From positions 1 to 61,410 of the forward strand of contig JAQSWQ010000014.1 in assembly GCA_029266525.1 (NCBI GenBank): a DNA stretch of 61,410 nt, given 5' to 3'. Positions 53,697-60,261 of the stretch are shown here, one piece after another. Within the stretch, counting starts at the first letter, position 1. Each line of letters starts with the position of its first letter. The notes under the pieces were generated by a model, which did no database searches, was not told the origin of the DNA, and saw only the letters and a list, made by a program, of their open reading frames with translations. A program made the translations under genes and the position numbers. The DNA is from Microvirga sp. (GTDB lineage: Bacteria; Pseudomonadota; Alphaproteobacteria; Rhizobiales; Beijerinckiaceae).

Positions 53697-53741
53697 TGGT
53701 GGGTGTGCAAGGATTCGAACCTTGGACCCGCTGATTAGTAA
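53697..53741 (-). other. Attachment-site remnant: 3' half of a tRNA-Lys gene
   Basis: On the minus strand the sequence reads from the anticodon loop (TAATCAGC) through the T-arm (CAAGG-TTCGAAT-CCTTG), acceptor strand CACACCC, discriminator A and CCA. It matches the 3' half of rhizobial tRNA-Lys. The pairing partners (5' half and anticodon) are missing, because the sequence changes completely at 53741. This is how an integrated element leaves a duplicated tRNA end. By orientation the element extends to the right and the intact tRNA-Lys should lie beyond 61410. The rest of 53511-53841 shows nothing. Confidence 0.75.
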
Positions 53742-53841
53742 ACTATCGGATTGGTCGGGTTTGATGGGCAATGGGTTAGAAGCTAATTGTAAACCGCCCT
53801 GCCCTCCCTCGCGCGCTTCCGATTCAGAACGAACGTGCGCC

Positions 53842-54234
53842 TTATCGCCCATACGGCGAGGGCAGAATAACTCGCACGGTGCGCTGCGGCTTGGGTCCGG
53901 CAACTTGCTCGCGCTTCGACGGGGGTGGTCCCGGGAGGGAGCTGTAGACCGGGCGGCCAGCAGCGGCGTCGAGTTCGTATCGGTCTGCAGCCGCATCCCC
54001 CGTCGTAGCAGGCGCGGTCACGACAGCACGGGACTCCCCGCGCCTCAGCCTCGGACGAGAGGAGAACGCCTGAGGATCTGCCAAGAGGACATTTTGGAAC
54101 ACGGTGCGTCCAGCGGCAGCATCAAAGTCGGCTCGGTCCATTGAAACCTCCTGCGCTAGGGAAGGAGTGATAACGGACGCCAGCGATGCGGCCACGAATG
54201 CGCGCGCAGCCGTGTGAAAACGTGCTCGGGTCAT
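53842..54234 (-). CDS. Hypothetical secreted protein with internal repeat
   Basis: 130 residues. Signal peptide MTRARFHTAARAFVAASLASVITPSLAQ, then two copies of a D-R-x-x-(F/L)-D-A-A-A-G-R-x-V motif (DRADFDAAAGRTVF near 33 and DRYELDAAAGRPVY near 83). A Pro/Lys-rich segment follows. Repeated short motifs of this type suggest a binding or surface role. No family is recognised. It is the first gene inside the tRNA-Lys island. The ATG at 54234 is chosen over 54291. Confidence 0.6.
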   Translation of the reverse strand: MTRARFHTAARAFVAASLASVITPSLAQEVSMDRADFDAAAGRTVFQNVLLADPQAFSSRPRLRRGESRAVVTAPATTGDAAADRYELDAAAGRPVYSSLPGPPPSKREQVAGPKPQRTVRVILPSPYGR

Positions 54235-54349
54235 CCCGCCCCCACGGACAGACGAGCGGCCCTCGGCTGCCGCCCGGGGGCATCCTCTCAAGGCTGATCA
54301 GGTCAATTCTTTGTCATAAGAAGGAGAGCGCCCCCGAGATGCGCGAATA

Positions 54350-54375
54350 GGAACCGCGAATGGCCTTACCGCGTT
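54350..54375 (+). promoter_or_regulatory. Sigma-EcfG-type promoter for the DUF3072 gene
   Basis: GGAAC (54350-54354), a 17-base spacer, then CGTT (54372-54375): a full match to the alphaproteobacterial general stress response promoter. It lies 34 bases before the ATG of the DUF3072 gene. A GAGGAG ribosome site follows. Confidence 0.7.
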
Positions 54376-54408
54376 TTGAGTGAGAACGTTTAGAGAACGA
54401 GGAGCACG

Positions 54409-54660
54409 ATGGCTCAAGCGAAGAGGCAGGAGGACCAACATGCACCTGAGAACCCGAAGATCAGGCCAGATCCGAACTCCAATCAGCTCAAGGACCCCGA
54501 TGATTGGGTGACCGGTCACGAGCCGATGACCGTTGCTCAGGCGTCATACCTCAAAACACTATCCGAAGAAGCGCACGACCCTGATGCCTTTGACCCTGAT
54601 CTCGAGAAGTCCGAAGCGTCAAAGCGCATCGACCAGCTGAAGAACGAGACAGGGCGTTAG
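54409..54660 (+). CDS. DUF3072 domain protein
   Basis: 83 residues, very polar, no signal. The DUF3072 core DPDDWVTGHEPMTVAQASYLKTLSEEA sits at about residues 29-55, preceded by a basic/Pro-rich lead and followed by an acidic helix. Function unknown; homologues are small, often stress-induced proteins. An EcfG-type promoter and a GAGGAG ribosome site directly precede it, which supports stress induction here. Confidence 0.85.
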   Translation: MAQAKRQEDQHAPENPKIRPDPNSNQLKDPDDWVTGHEPMTVAQASYLKTLSEEAHDPDAFDPDLEKSEASKRIDQLKNETGR

Positions 54661-54791
54661 ACCCGCTCGTTCTTTGGGCTCCTCCCTAACTGCCACGTTG
54701 CGTCTTCGCCTGTGATCAAGGGCGCTTAACCCATGATAATTATTTTTGCGGCCACGCTTGAACGTTCTCACAGGGCGACGGTTCCGTCCTC

Positions 54792-54971
54792 GTGGAACAC
54801 CGCCCGATCAATGCCTTCGCCGAGCAGAAGCTTGATCACAGCATCAAGCTGGCGATTGCGCGGGACCTTCAGCGGATGTGGTCGGGTTTGTTGCACGAGC
54901 CGTTGCCGACGAACCTTCGGCGGCTAATCGACGGGCTGGAGCAGTCACCGGCGGGAGGTAACGGTGACTAG
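54792..54971 (+). CDS. NepR-like anti-sigma factor (small)
   Basis: 59 residues from a GTG. The pattern IARDLQRMWSGLLHEPLPTNLRRLIDGLEQ matches the NepR core (I-x2-x-L-x2-M/L-Y/W ... P-L/V-P-x4-L-L-x-L-E), two helices that hold sigma EcfG until PhyR takes NepR away. The gene was missed by size filters. No Shine-Dalgarno is evident and the upstream in-frame stop is close, so the start is uncertain. It lies just upstream of a response regulator gene. The resemblance is from visible motif only. Confidence 0.45.
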   Translation: MEHRPINAFAEQKLDHSIKLAIARDLQRMWSGLLHEPLPTNLRRLIDGLEQSPAGGNGD

Positions 54972-55002
54972 TGAGTCCGCTGTCCTGAAGGTGCCGCTAA
55001 CC

Positions 55003-55027
55003 GAAACCTCCCGACCGGCCCGGCGTT
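55003..55027 (+). promoter_or_regulatory. Possible sigma-EcfG promoter upstream of the small ORF/response regulator
   Basis: GAAAC (one mismatch to GGAAC), 16 bases, CGTT, 30 bases before the ATG of the 28-residue ORF at 55057. Plausible but weaker than the site at 54350. Confidence 0.4.
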
Positions 55028-55056
55028 GCGCGTGAACAGGTTCTGAGGAGGCTTCA

Positions 55057-55143
55057 ATGACGCGGTTTGCTCCTGACGCGGCGATCTTGGCGAGCGCCTT
55101 GGCCCTGCTCGCCGCTGTGGTCACCCTGCCACTCTGGCATTGA
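55057..55143 (+). CDS. 28-residue single-helix membrane peptide
   Basis: A GAGGAG ribosome site 7 bases upstream of an ATG opens a 28-codon frame whose residues 8-26 (AAILASALALLAAVVTLPL) form one hydrophobic helix, ending WH. Small membrane peptides of this kind are common in stress regulons. The next gene starts 20 bases downstream. Confidence 0.5.
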   Translation: MTRFAPDAAILASALALLAAVVTLPLWH

Positions 55144-55162
55144 GCGAGAGAAGCTCAGAGCC

Positions 55163-55621
55163 GTGATATCTGTCACCTCAAACGAGCGAGTTTCGGACCT
55201 GGTAACCGAGCTTGCGTCCAAGCCGGTGGTGCTCGTGGTCGAGGATGAGCTACTGGTCCGTATTCTCCAGGTGGACATTCTACGCGAAGCGGGGTTCCGG
55301 GTTGCCGAGGCGGAGAACGCGGATGAAGCGTTCGATATGCTTCGCAGGCGGTCCGAAATCGTGGCTGTTCTGACAGACGTGAACATGCCGGGGTCGCTCA
55401 ACGGGTTCGAGTTCGCACAGTTGGTCAAACAAGGCTGGCCCGAGGTGGGCGTCCTTGTCGTTTCGGGGAAAACGCAGCCCGGACCTCGCGATCTCCCGGT
55501 AGGGGTCGAGTTCGTCCTCAAGCCGGTCCGGCCTGCGGCCCTCGTCGAGCGCATTCGCGCTTTGGTGCCACGGGCCCAGCCGATTGATCAAGGGCAACCT
55601 ACTGTCGGCGATGAACACTGA
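55163..55621 (+). CDS. Single-domain response regulator (receiver)
   Basis: 152 residues from a GTG. The receiver domain runs from about residue 20 to 130: acidic pocket VVEDE, phosphorylated aspartate in LTDVNMPG, VVSG for the switch residue, and LKPVRP with the conserved lysine. No output domain follows. It could act as a phosphate sink or feed a histidine kinase. It is not PhyR, which has a sigma-like N-terminal domain. No kinase gene is visible in the window. Confidence 0.85.
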   Translation: MISVTSNERVSDLVTELASKPVVLVVEDELLVRILQVDILREAGFRVAEAENADEAFDMLRRRSEIVAVLTDVNMPGSLNGFEFAQLVKQGWPEVGVLVVSGKTQPGPRDLPVGVEFVLKPVRPAALVERIRALVPRAQPIDQGQPTVGDEH

Positions 55622-55832
55622 GCTTGATCGGATATCTGAATTAGCTGATCGCTTGGCCGACCGGGCGCTTGGCGCGATTGAGCGCGGCGAGCTGACGCCC
55701 GAGCAGTTCCAGAACAGCCCTGACGTCGCTCTCATTCTGCAGGCCGCTCAGTTGCTTCAAAGCACCGGGGCCGACTTCCCACCGAGCATGCGACGGCTCG
55801 CAGCGCAGGCGGCACAGCAGCAATCGGCTTAG
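55611..55832 (+). CDS. Small hypothetical helical protein
   Basis: 73 residues. The ATG overlaps the end of the response regulator gene by 11 bases, so it is probably translated with it. The sequence (ELDRISELADRLADRALGAIERGELTPEQF) is amphipathic and helical. No family is recognised. Confidence 0.55.
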   Translation: MNTELDRISELADRLADRALGAIERGELTPEQFQNSPDVALILQAAQLLQSTGADFPPSMRRLAAQAAQQQSA

Positions 55833-55979
55833 GACGCTCTGTTGGCCTCCGGGGTGTGGCGGACTGTCGGATGGGGCGTGTTAAGGCCACAATATCTACA
55901 ATTCGAAACATCAACGTAGCCAGGTTGAAACCATGTCCCGCTGCCGACGTTGCGAGTTCACTGTGGGGAGCGGTTCGCC

Positions 55980-56300
55980 GTGGCGGTTTACGTATATCCG
56001 GAACAGTTCGAGCGGTGCGTGGCGCTGCTAACCCAGCGCCTGCAGACCATGGCTTCGCGCGGTGGCGTGGCGGACGAAGACTGTGCCGACCTGCAATCAA
56101 CCTTGGCAGCACTCCCACCCCTCTCCCGCGACCGCACCTCTGTGATGCTCCAGGGTGTTCGCGCGCAAACCGGCGACCCATGCATGGCGTTTGCGGCAAG
56201 TTACGTTCTGAACCTCGCCGCTGAGATTTGGGAAGGTGAGCCAGCGAGCATTGCTGCCCTGACGGGCTCGCTCAGCCAAGATTCGCAAGGCGTTAGATAG
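55980..56300 (+). CDS. Hypothetical cytoplasmic protein
   Basis: 106 residues from a GTG (a TTG at 55950 would add 10). VAVYVYPEQFERCVALLTQRLQTMASRGG opens it, and three cysteines are spread through it. No signal peptide or known motif. Codon use fits coding sequence. It is a typical lineage-specific gene of this island. Confidence 0.5.
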   Translation: MAVYVYPEQFERCVALLTQRLQTMASRGGVADEDCADLQSTLAALPPLSRDRTSVMLQGVRAQTGDPCMAFAASYVLNLAAEIWEGEPASIAALTGSLSQDSQGVR

Positions 56301-56396
56301 CGAGCCCTTTCAGGCACCTCCGGGCCGGGTCGCTTAAGGCCGACGGACACCCGGCGGCAGGCCATGCAGAGCAGCTATCGACGCGCTGCGAGCGCC

Positions 56397-56471
56397 TCAG
56401 GCGTGACGCCGCCTTCGCCAGAAGCGCCAGACCGCGCGCAGAACCCACAGGTGTCGAATGATGCGCCACAT
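56397..56471 (-). CDS. 24-residue Trp/Arg-rich peptide
   Basis: An ATG with GAGGT 8 bases upstream opens a 24-codon frame: MWRIIRHLWVLRAVWRFWRR and then RRHA. Four tryptophans and nine arginines make it strongly cationic and aromatic, like membrane-active or RNA-binding microproteins. It follows the 39-residue ORF on the same strand after 23 bases. Confidence 0.4.
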   Translation of the reverse strand: MWRIIRHLWVLRAVWRFWRRRRHA

Positions 56472-56494
56472 ACTAACCTCGACAGTTCGGTCGG

Positions 56495-56614
56495 CTACTC
56501 GTCATCCAAGGTGAGCTTGCGATGGTGATCGGCCTCGGCGCGAGCAGCATAGACCAAGGTTCCAATCCAAATCAGGCCGAGTCCCGACAGGCCAATGGCA
56601 GAGACCGGGTCCAT
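56495..56614 (-). CDS. 39-residue single-helix membrane protein
   Basis: A GGGAGGG ribosome site 6 bases before the ATG opens 39 codons. Residues 5-24 (SAIGLSGLGLIWIGTLVYAA) form one membrane helix, followed by a charged tail, RAEADHHRKLTLDDE. It is likely a small inner-membrane protein. No function can be assigned. Confidence 0.55.
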   Translation of the reverse strand: MDPVSAIGLSGLGLIWIGTLVYAARAEADHHRKLTLDDE

Positions 56615-56722
56615 TCGACCCTCCCTGGATGCGCTCTTTCACTACAAACCTGCTCGGAGAGTTCGGTTCCTTGAAGCTCGAGCACATCGGGGTTTGTGCA
56701 GCGGGGCCGGGCCCCTTGTGGA

Positions 56723-57022
56723 CTAGCCGACACGCCTTCTACCTGCCTCCCCACATGATTGAGAGCGTCGGCGGAGACGGCGCGAGTTCGCTCGAACGCG
56801 CTTGCGATATCCCGCGACCACTTTGTGGGCGCTTCCACCCCTTACAAGCGTTGCCGTGGCTTCCACTATCGCGCTGGCTTTCTCCGCCACCATGCGGTGA
56901 ACCTCAGGAAGTGCGGCAGTCCCGCCGGAACCAAGCTTCATAAGCCGAAGGCCGATCACAGTCTGCGCCTCAACGGCGAGCATGGTGGAATTGAGTGAAA
57001 GCCTCATCCAATAAGCAAACAT
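56723..57022 (-). CDS. Phasin-like small protein
   Basis: 99 residues. The stretch AVEAQTVIGLRLMKLGSGGTAALPEVHRMVAEKASAIVEATATLV followed by VVAGYRKRVRANSRRL matches a widespread rhizobial family of short phasin-like proteins, some of which coat polyhydroxybutyrate granules. The last 15 residues after RRLRRR are not typical, so the 3' end may be altered. A terminator-like hairpin lies just upstream. The stretch 56615-56722 holds nothing recognisable. Confidence 0.65.
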   Translation of the reverse strand: MFAYWMRLSLNSTMLAVEAQTVIGLRLMKLGSGGTAALPEVHRMVAEKASAIVEATATLVRGGSAHKVVAGYRKRVRANSRRLRRRSQSCGEAGRRRVG

Positions 57023-57067
57023 CGGCCCTCGCCATATCCCAGTGCCCGTGTTTCGAACCCTTGTGCA

Positions 57068-57095
57068 AAACGCCCCAGCAGTAGCTGGGGCGTTT
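57068..57095 (-). terminator. Hairpin terminator after the hemerythrin-phasin gene
   Basis: A perfect 12-bp stem (aaacgccccagc/gctggggcgttt) with loop AGTA. On the minus strand it ends in TTTTG after the stem, as a Rho-independent terminator 15 bases past the stop of the gene at 57110-58120. Confidence 0.8.
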
Positions 57096-57109
57096 GCGTC
57101 TTAGAGAAC

Positions 57110-58120
57110 CTAGGCGGCACGCCTGGGATCTTCCGCAGTTTCGGGAGCGACATTCCCAGTCGCTTCTCTGACCGCCGTCATCGAAAGTTGAGTGAGCCGC
57201 TGGCTATTCTCCAATGTCAACTCGATGTTCCCACGAACCAGGGCAGTTTGCGCGGCCAGGAACTCGGGGAGTGAGCGGCAGCGGGATATGGCCGTCAGCG
57301 CCTCAACGTTCATTTGAAGCCGGTTCTGAGTCATTGCGACCCACTCACGGGAGATCTCCTGGAAGCCACGGGCCAGTGCGGTGCTGGACTGCGCAACAGC
57401 CTGCAAGCCCTCAGCGGCTTGCGCGGCGACATCTTGGGTCCTCTTTCCAGAGAAGCTGAAGAGCTCGACCACGTGAGCCGTCGAACGTTGCGCGATTTCC
57501 GAGGCGGTGCCCAGCCCAGCGCGCACCGTATCCTGCGTATTGCTGGCGGTGCGCCGTGCGCGTTCGGCCAGAGCGGTAACCGTGCTCGCCATCTCTTCAG
57601 CCGTTCGGTGCACGCTCTCGACCTGCTCGACCTCCTGTCGCGCCTCGGCCCGGCGCTGTTCAGCTTCGGCTCGCTTTGCGGCTTCGATTTCCGCCTTTTC
57701 GTCCTCGATATTGGCGAGAACGGCCTCAGCTTCTTCGTCGCTGAGCGCCTTAAGAACCGCTGGCAGCAGCTCCTTCTTCTCGTCGCGGACGTGCTGCTGG
57801 AAAAGCTTCTTCAGCTCAAGAACCTTCGAGAGGAAATCCCCGTCGTCCTTGGGCGTGCGCTCAAGCTGGGCCAGTAGCTTTCGAGCTTGCCTGTTGTCGC
57901 TCAGCGCGTCCTGTACGAGGTCCTTGGTTTGCTTGTGCTTCTTCAAAACCGGAAACAGGTGCTGCTCTTCGAGGCTAGCTACGAGCTCCAGCTCAGACTT
58001 AAGCTCGGAAAACAGCCTCTCTCGGGTTTTTATCGCATTGTCGGACGTGTCGAGGAGCTTGGAAAAGAGCTCCAAGGCTTTCGCCGGACTGGTGTGAATG
58101 AATTGCCTGATTGTCGTCAT
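57110..58120 (-). CDS. Hemerythrin-like HHE domain fused to a phasin domain
   Basis: 336 residues. The N-terminal about 130 residues form an HHE four-helix domain: FIHTSP, LEEQHLFPVLKK and QQHVRDEKKELLP carry the metal-binding H and H-x3-E motifs. A charged, probably coiled-coil linker follows (EAEAVLANIEDEKAEIEAAKRAEAEQRRAEARQEVEQ). Residues from about 190 are a phasin_2-type helical domain (FQEISREWVAMTQNRLQMNVEALTAISRCRSLPEFLAAQTALVRGNIE). One protein would thus combine oxygen or iron sensing/storage with granule coating. The ATG at 58120 is chosen; 58147 adds nine unrelated residues. Confidence 0.88.
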   Translation of the reverse strand: MTTIRQFIHTSPAKALELFSKLLDTSDNAIKTRERLFSELKSELELVASLEEQHLFPVLKKHKQTKDLVQDALSDNRQARKLLAQLERTPKDDGDFLSKVLELKKLFQQHVRDEKKELLPAVLKALSDEEAEAVLANIEDEKAEIEAAKRAEAEQRRAEARQEVEQVESVHRTAEEMASTVTALAERARRTASNTQDTVRAGLGTASEIAQRSTAHVVELFSFSGKRTQDVAAQAAEGLQAVAQSSTALARGFQEISREWVAMTQNRLQMNVEALTAISRCRSLPEFLAAQTALVRGNIELTLENSQRLTQLSMTAVREATGNVAPETAEDPRRAA

Positions 58121-58292
58121 TGTTGCTCTCACGTAAGGAAGGGCCAACCAACTGCACTCGCTCGCTGCGAGAGGGCGGAGGCACTAGGCTGAAAGAGAGA
58201 CCGAAAACTCGACGCTCGGTCCGCGGTTCGGCAGGTGAGGGCGGTAGCTCGCTGGTTAGCGTCCCTCGGCATGCTGCGGTGCAGCATTGACC

Positions 58293-58317
58293 AACGTCGT
58301 CCTGCTGGGTCGGTTCC
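58293..58317 (-). promoter_or_regulatory. Sigma-EcfG-type promoter for the hemerythrin-phasin gene
   Basis: Reading the minus strand, GGAAC (58317-58313), 16 bases, CGTT (58296-58293), a full match. It is about 170 bases before the gene start. The -35 box is 7 bases from an outward-facing GGAAC (58325) on the other strand, so two promoters appear to share this site. Confidence 0.6.
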
Positions 58318-58324
58318 CAATGAA

Positions 58325-58349
58325 GGAACTATCGCCGCACCTTCGGGTT
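58325..58349 (+). promoter_or_regulatory. Possible divergent sigma-EcfG-type promoter
   Basis: GGAAC (58325-58329), 17 bases, GTT (58347-58349; box reads GGTT instead of CGTT). It faces the gene starting at 58476. The match is one base short of consensus. The surrounding 355-base gap (58121-58475) holds nothing else recognisable. Confidence 0.4.
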
Positions 58350-58475
58350 CTTGCGCGCAAGAGCCTCGCCGGGTTCCCGCCTGCCGTATGGCGGTGCGCT
58401 CACCGGATGGAAGCACTCTGAGCAAGTAGCCGGTCTGACCGTGAGCACGTAGACCGGCGGCGGCCTCGGCGAGGG

Positions 58476-58841
58476 TTGGAGCGCAAATGGCATGAAGCCG
58501 CTCCTGGCTGCAGCCAAGGCACATTCGCTCTGATCCTCACATATGGCCCAGCGATTGAGACCATCGAAGCCGTGGGTGCTGAGAGGTGCGGCGGCTCGGC
58601 CAAGGCGTTCGAAGTCGACTTTCTCGCCCCAGACAACGCTTCCCTGGCCGGAACCGCCAAGGCCATTGTGAATGGCTTGGCAGCCACCACGCCCGACGCA
58701 GCACGCCTATCAATCGATGGGCGGGAGTGCACGAGCGGACGATGTCCGTTCGAGGCCAAGAAAGGGCAGACCTACAGGTTAGCGGCTTCGTCGGAGCTGC
58801 CCAGGATCGAGAATCTATGTGTGGTCCTGGCGCGGCCGTGA
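58476..58841 (+). CDS. Hypothetical protein, cysteine-containing
   Basis: 121 residues from a TTG. ALILTYGPAIETIEAVGAERCGGSAKAFEVDFLAPDNASLAGTAKAIVNGL looks like a folded alpha/beta segment, and four later cysteines (ECTSGRCPF, LCVV) and an early one (GCSQ) are seen. No signal peptide or known family. Its stop lies inside the first copy of a tandem 28-base duplication. Confidence 0.45.
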   Translation: MERKWHEAAPGCSQGTFALILTYGPAIETIEAVGAERCGGSAKAFEVDFLAPDNASLAGTAKAIVNGLAATTPDAARLSIDGRECTSGRCPFEAKKGQTYRLAASSELPRIENLCVVLARP

Positions 58842-58874
58842 GGAACGTGTGGTCCTGGCGCGGCCGTGAGGAAC
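58819..58874 (+). repeat. Perfect tandem duplication of 28 bases
   Basis: The 28 bases from 58819 (starting gtgtggtcctggcgc) are repeated exactly at 58847-58874. The first copy contains the stop codon of the preceding gene. Identity of both copies suggests a recent slippage event or an assembly artefact. Confidence 0.9.
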
Positions 58875-58891
58875 GATCTCGGGGCGGGGAC

Positions 58892-59392
58892 TCAGAAGAG
58901 GCGGCTATCGTAAGCCCAGTGTAGCAGAGCCTGGCGCTGGCGCGGACGGCAGAAGAGGTCACCCTTTTCGCAAGCGCGCTCGATTTGCCGGACGTGGCGG
59001 CGCATGGCCTTCCATCGCCCGACCTGACGCGCATCGTCGGCCATTCGACGGCCACGAAAGTATCGGCAATACCACTGGAACCATCCACGTGGATCGTCGG
59101 GATGAATCCAGCCCTTGGCGCGCCAAACCGAGAGCGGTTGGCTAGCGTGGACGCCGAAGAAGTTGAGCGACGGATTTCGGTTTCCCGCCGAGAGCTTCGC
59201 TCGCTCGAACCAACTTGCTGGAAACTCGTCCCGGCAATCAGTCATGTACTTCCCGCCAAACACGCCGAGATGAAGCATCTCAGCGGGTGTCAGCTCCGGT
59301 CGAAATTCGGGGTGGAAGTTACGACCTTCCGCCTCCGTCAGTGCGTACTCGTAGCCCTGCTGCATGCGGTCGTTGACGGTGAAAATGCGCAT
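58892..59392 (-). CDS. Hypothetical protein, conserved-looking
   Basis: 166 residues, start ATG at 59392. MRIFTVNDRMQQGYEYALTEAEGRNFHPEFRPELTPAEMLHLGVFGGKYMTDCRDEFPASWF is well ordered and rich in aromatic residues, and AKGWIHPDDPRGWFQWYCRYFRGRRM is a strongly aromatic/basic segment suggesting nucleic acid or phosphate binding. I recall similar hypothetical proteins from rhizobial islands but know no function. It is convergent with the 58476 gene. Confidence 0.7.
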   Translation of the reverse strand: MRIFTVNDRMQQGYEYALTEAEGRNFHPEFRPELTPAEMLHLGVFGGKYMTDCRDEFPASWFERAKLSAGNRNPSLNFFGVHASQPLSVWRAKGWIHPDDPRGWFQWYCRYFRGRRMADDARQVGRWKAMRRHVRQIERACEKGDLFCRPRQRQALLHWAYDSRLF

Positions 59393-59616
59393 GTTCAGTG
59401 CCCAAGAGGTGTGGGTGTGTGGGCTCAGAGAGAGCTCGGGCGGGAGGCTCGTGCCCACACCTCAGCTTACGTCTAGCTCGCGAGCAGGTTACATAAAAGC
59501 CATGTAGAAGAACGGCAGCTTAACGCCGCCGCGCCCGCCGGTTCAGACGACACGGCGTAACAGGTCCTTACGTGCCGCGATGGTCACTCCGACCGACGGG
59601 CCGTACGGAGAGAACA

Positions 59617-59874
59617 ATGTTCCGCTATCTCGCAGTTTCGTCCGCAGCCGTCGTGGGCCTGCTCGCCGTGGCGACTGCCCCGGCCGAGGCGGGCCGGAGG
59701 ACCGGCACCTGGAAGTACTGGAACCCCTATATGGCTCAGACAATGCCCCCGCAGCACTGGCAGAAGCCGCACTACCGGTCCCACGCGGGACGCGGCTATG
59801 GCCACCCCGGCTATACTCAGAGGCCGCCCTACGGGCGTGCGTACGGCTACCGCCGTCACGTCCCTGGCTGGTAA
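59617..59874 (+). CDS. Small secreted Gly/Tyr/His-rich protein
   Basis: 85 residues. Signal peptide MFRYLAVSSAAVVGLLAVATAPAEA, then a mature part of 60 residues rich in Tyr, His, Gly, Pro and Arg (WNPYMAQTMPPQHWQKPHY, GYGHPGYTQRPPYGRAYGYRR). Low-complexity exported proteins of this kind are frequent in rhizobia and may bind metal or the cell wall. A GGAGAG ribosome site precedes the ATG. Confidence 0.65.
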   Translation: MFRYLAVSSAAVVGLLAVATAPAEAGRRTGTWKYWNPYMAQTMPPQHWQKPHYRSHAGRGYGHPGYTQRPPYGRAYGYRRHVPGW

Positions 59875-59987
59875 GGCGACGCGCACGGCTCTCGATAAGG
59901 CTTGATCGGCTCGAGGCTCCTGGCGCTCAGTGGCGAGACGCGTTTTCGCCGCTGAGCACGCCGGAACGCGGAGCCGCGCCTACTGCC

Positions 59988-60113
59988 CTACTTCTTCGAG
60001 GCGCCGCTTGATCCGGCTGTGCCCTTCATGGAAGGTGCCGCAGCGATTGTCCTCGGCTTTTCCTTCTTAGGCTTCTTTGCTTCTCGATTGCCGCGCTGTT
60101 CGCCCTTGGGCAT
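59988..60113 (-). CDS. 41-residue lysine-rich microprotein
   Basis: A GAGGAG ribosome site 6 bases upstream opens 41 codons: MPKGEQRGNREAKKPKKEK, then PRTIAAAPSMKGTAGSSGASKK. Twelve lysine and arginine residues in the first half make it a basic, disordered peptide. Small proteins beginning MPKGQQ/MPKGEQRxNxExKKPKK are common in Rhizobiales, with no known function. Confidence 0.65.
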   Translation of the reverse strand: MPKGEQRGNREAKKPKKEKPRTIAAAPSMKGTAGSSGASKK

Positions 60114-60261
60114 GCGTCGCTCCTCTGTTTGACTGTGTCGTCACATTATTTGGCGCGTCGCAAGGCCGCATCCTGTCCTGCCGCCCAGGGCTCGTCCCGG
60201 CGGTGAACATCACACTCCTTGCGAAGGCTCATAGTGAATTTACAACGGAGGCAGTGAAGCG

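Noticed and set aside
53692-54144. 150-codon frame beginning GGCARIRTLDPLI
   Set aside because: This peptide is the well-known false translation of a reversed tRNA end; the sequence is the tRNA-Lys remnant.
56646-56670. Possible EcfG promoter for the minus-strand microproteins
   Set aside because: GGAAC is present on the minus strand but the GTT is one to two bases too close; below the standard used for the other sites.
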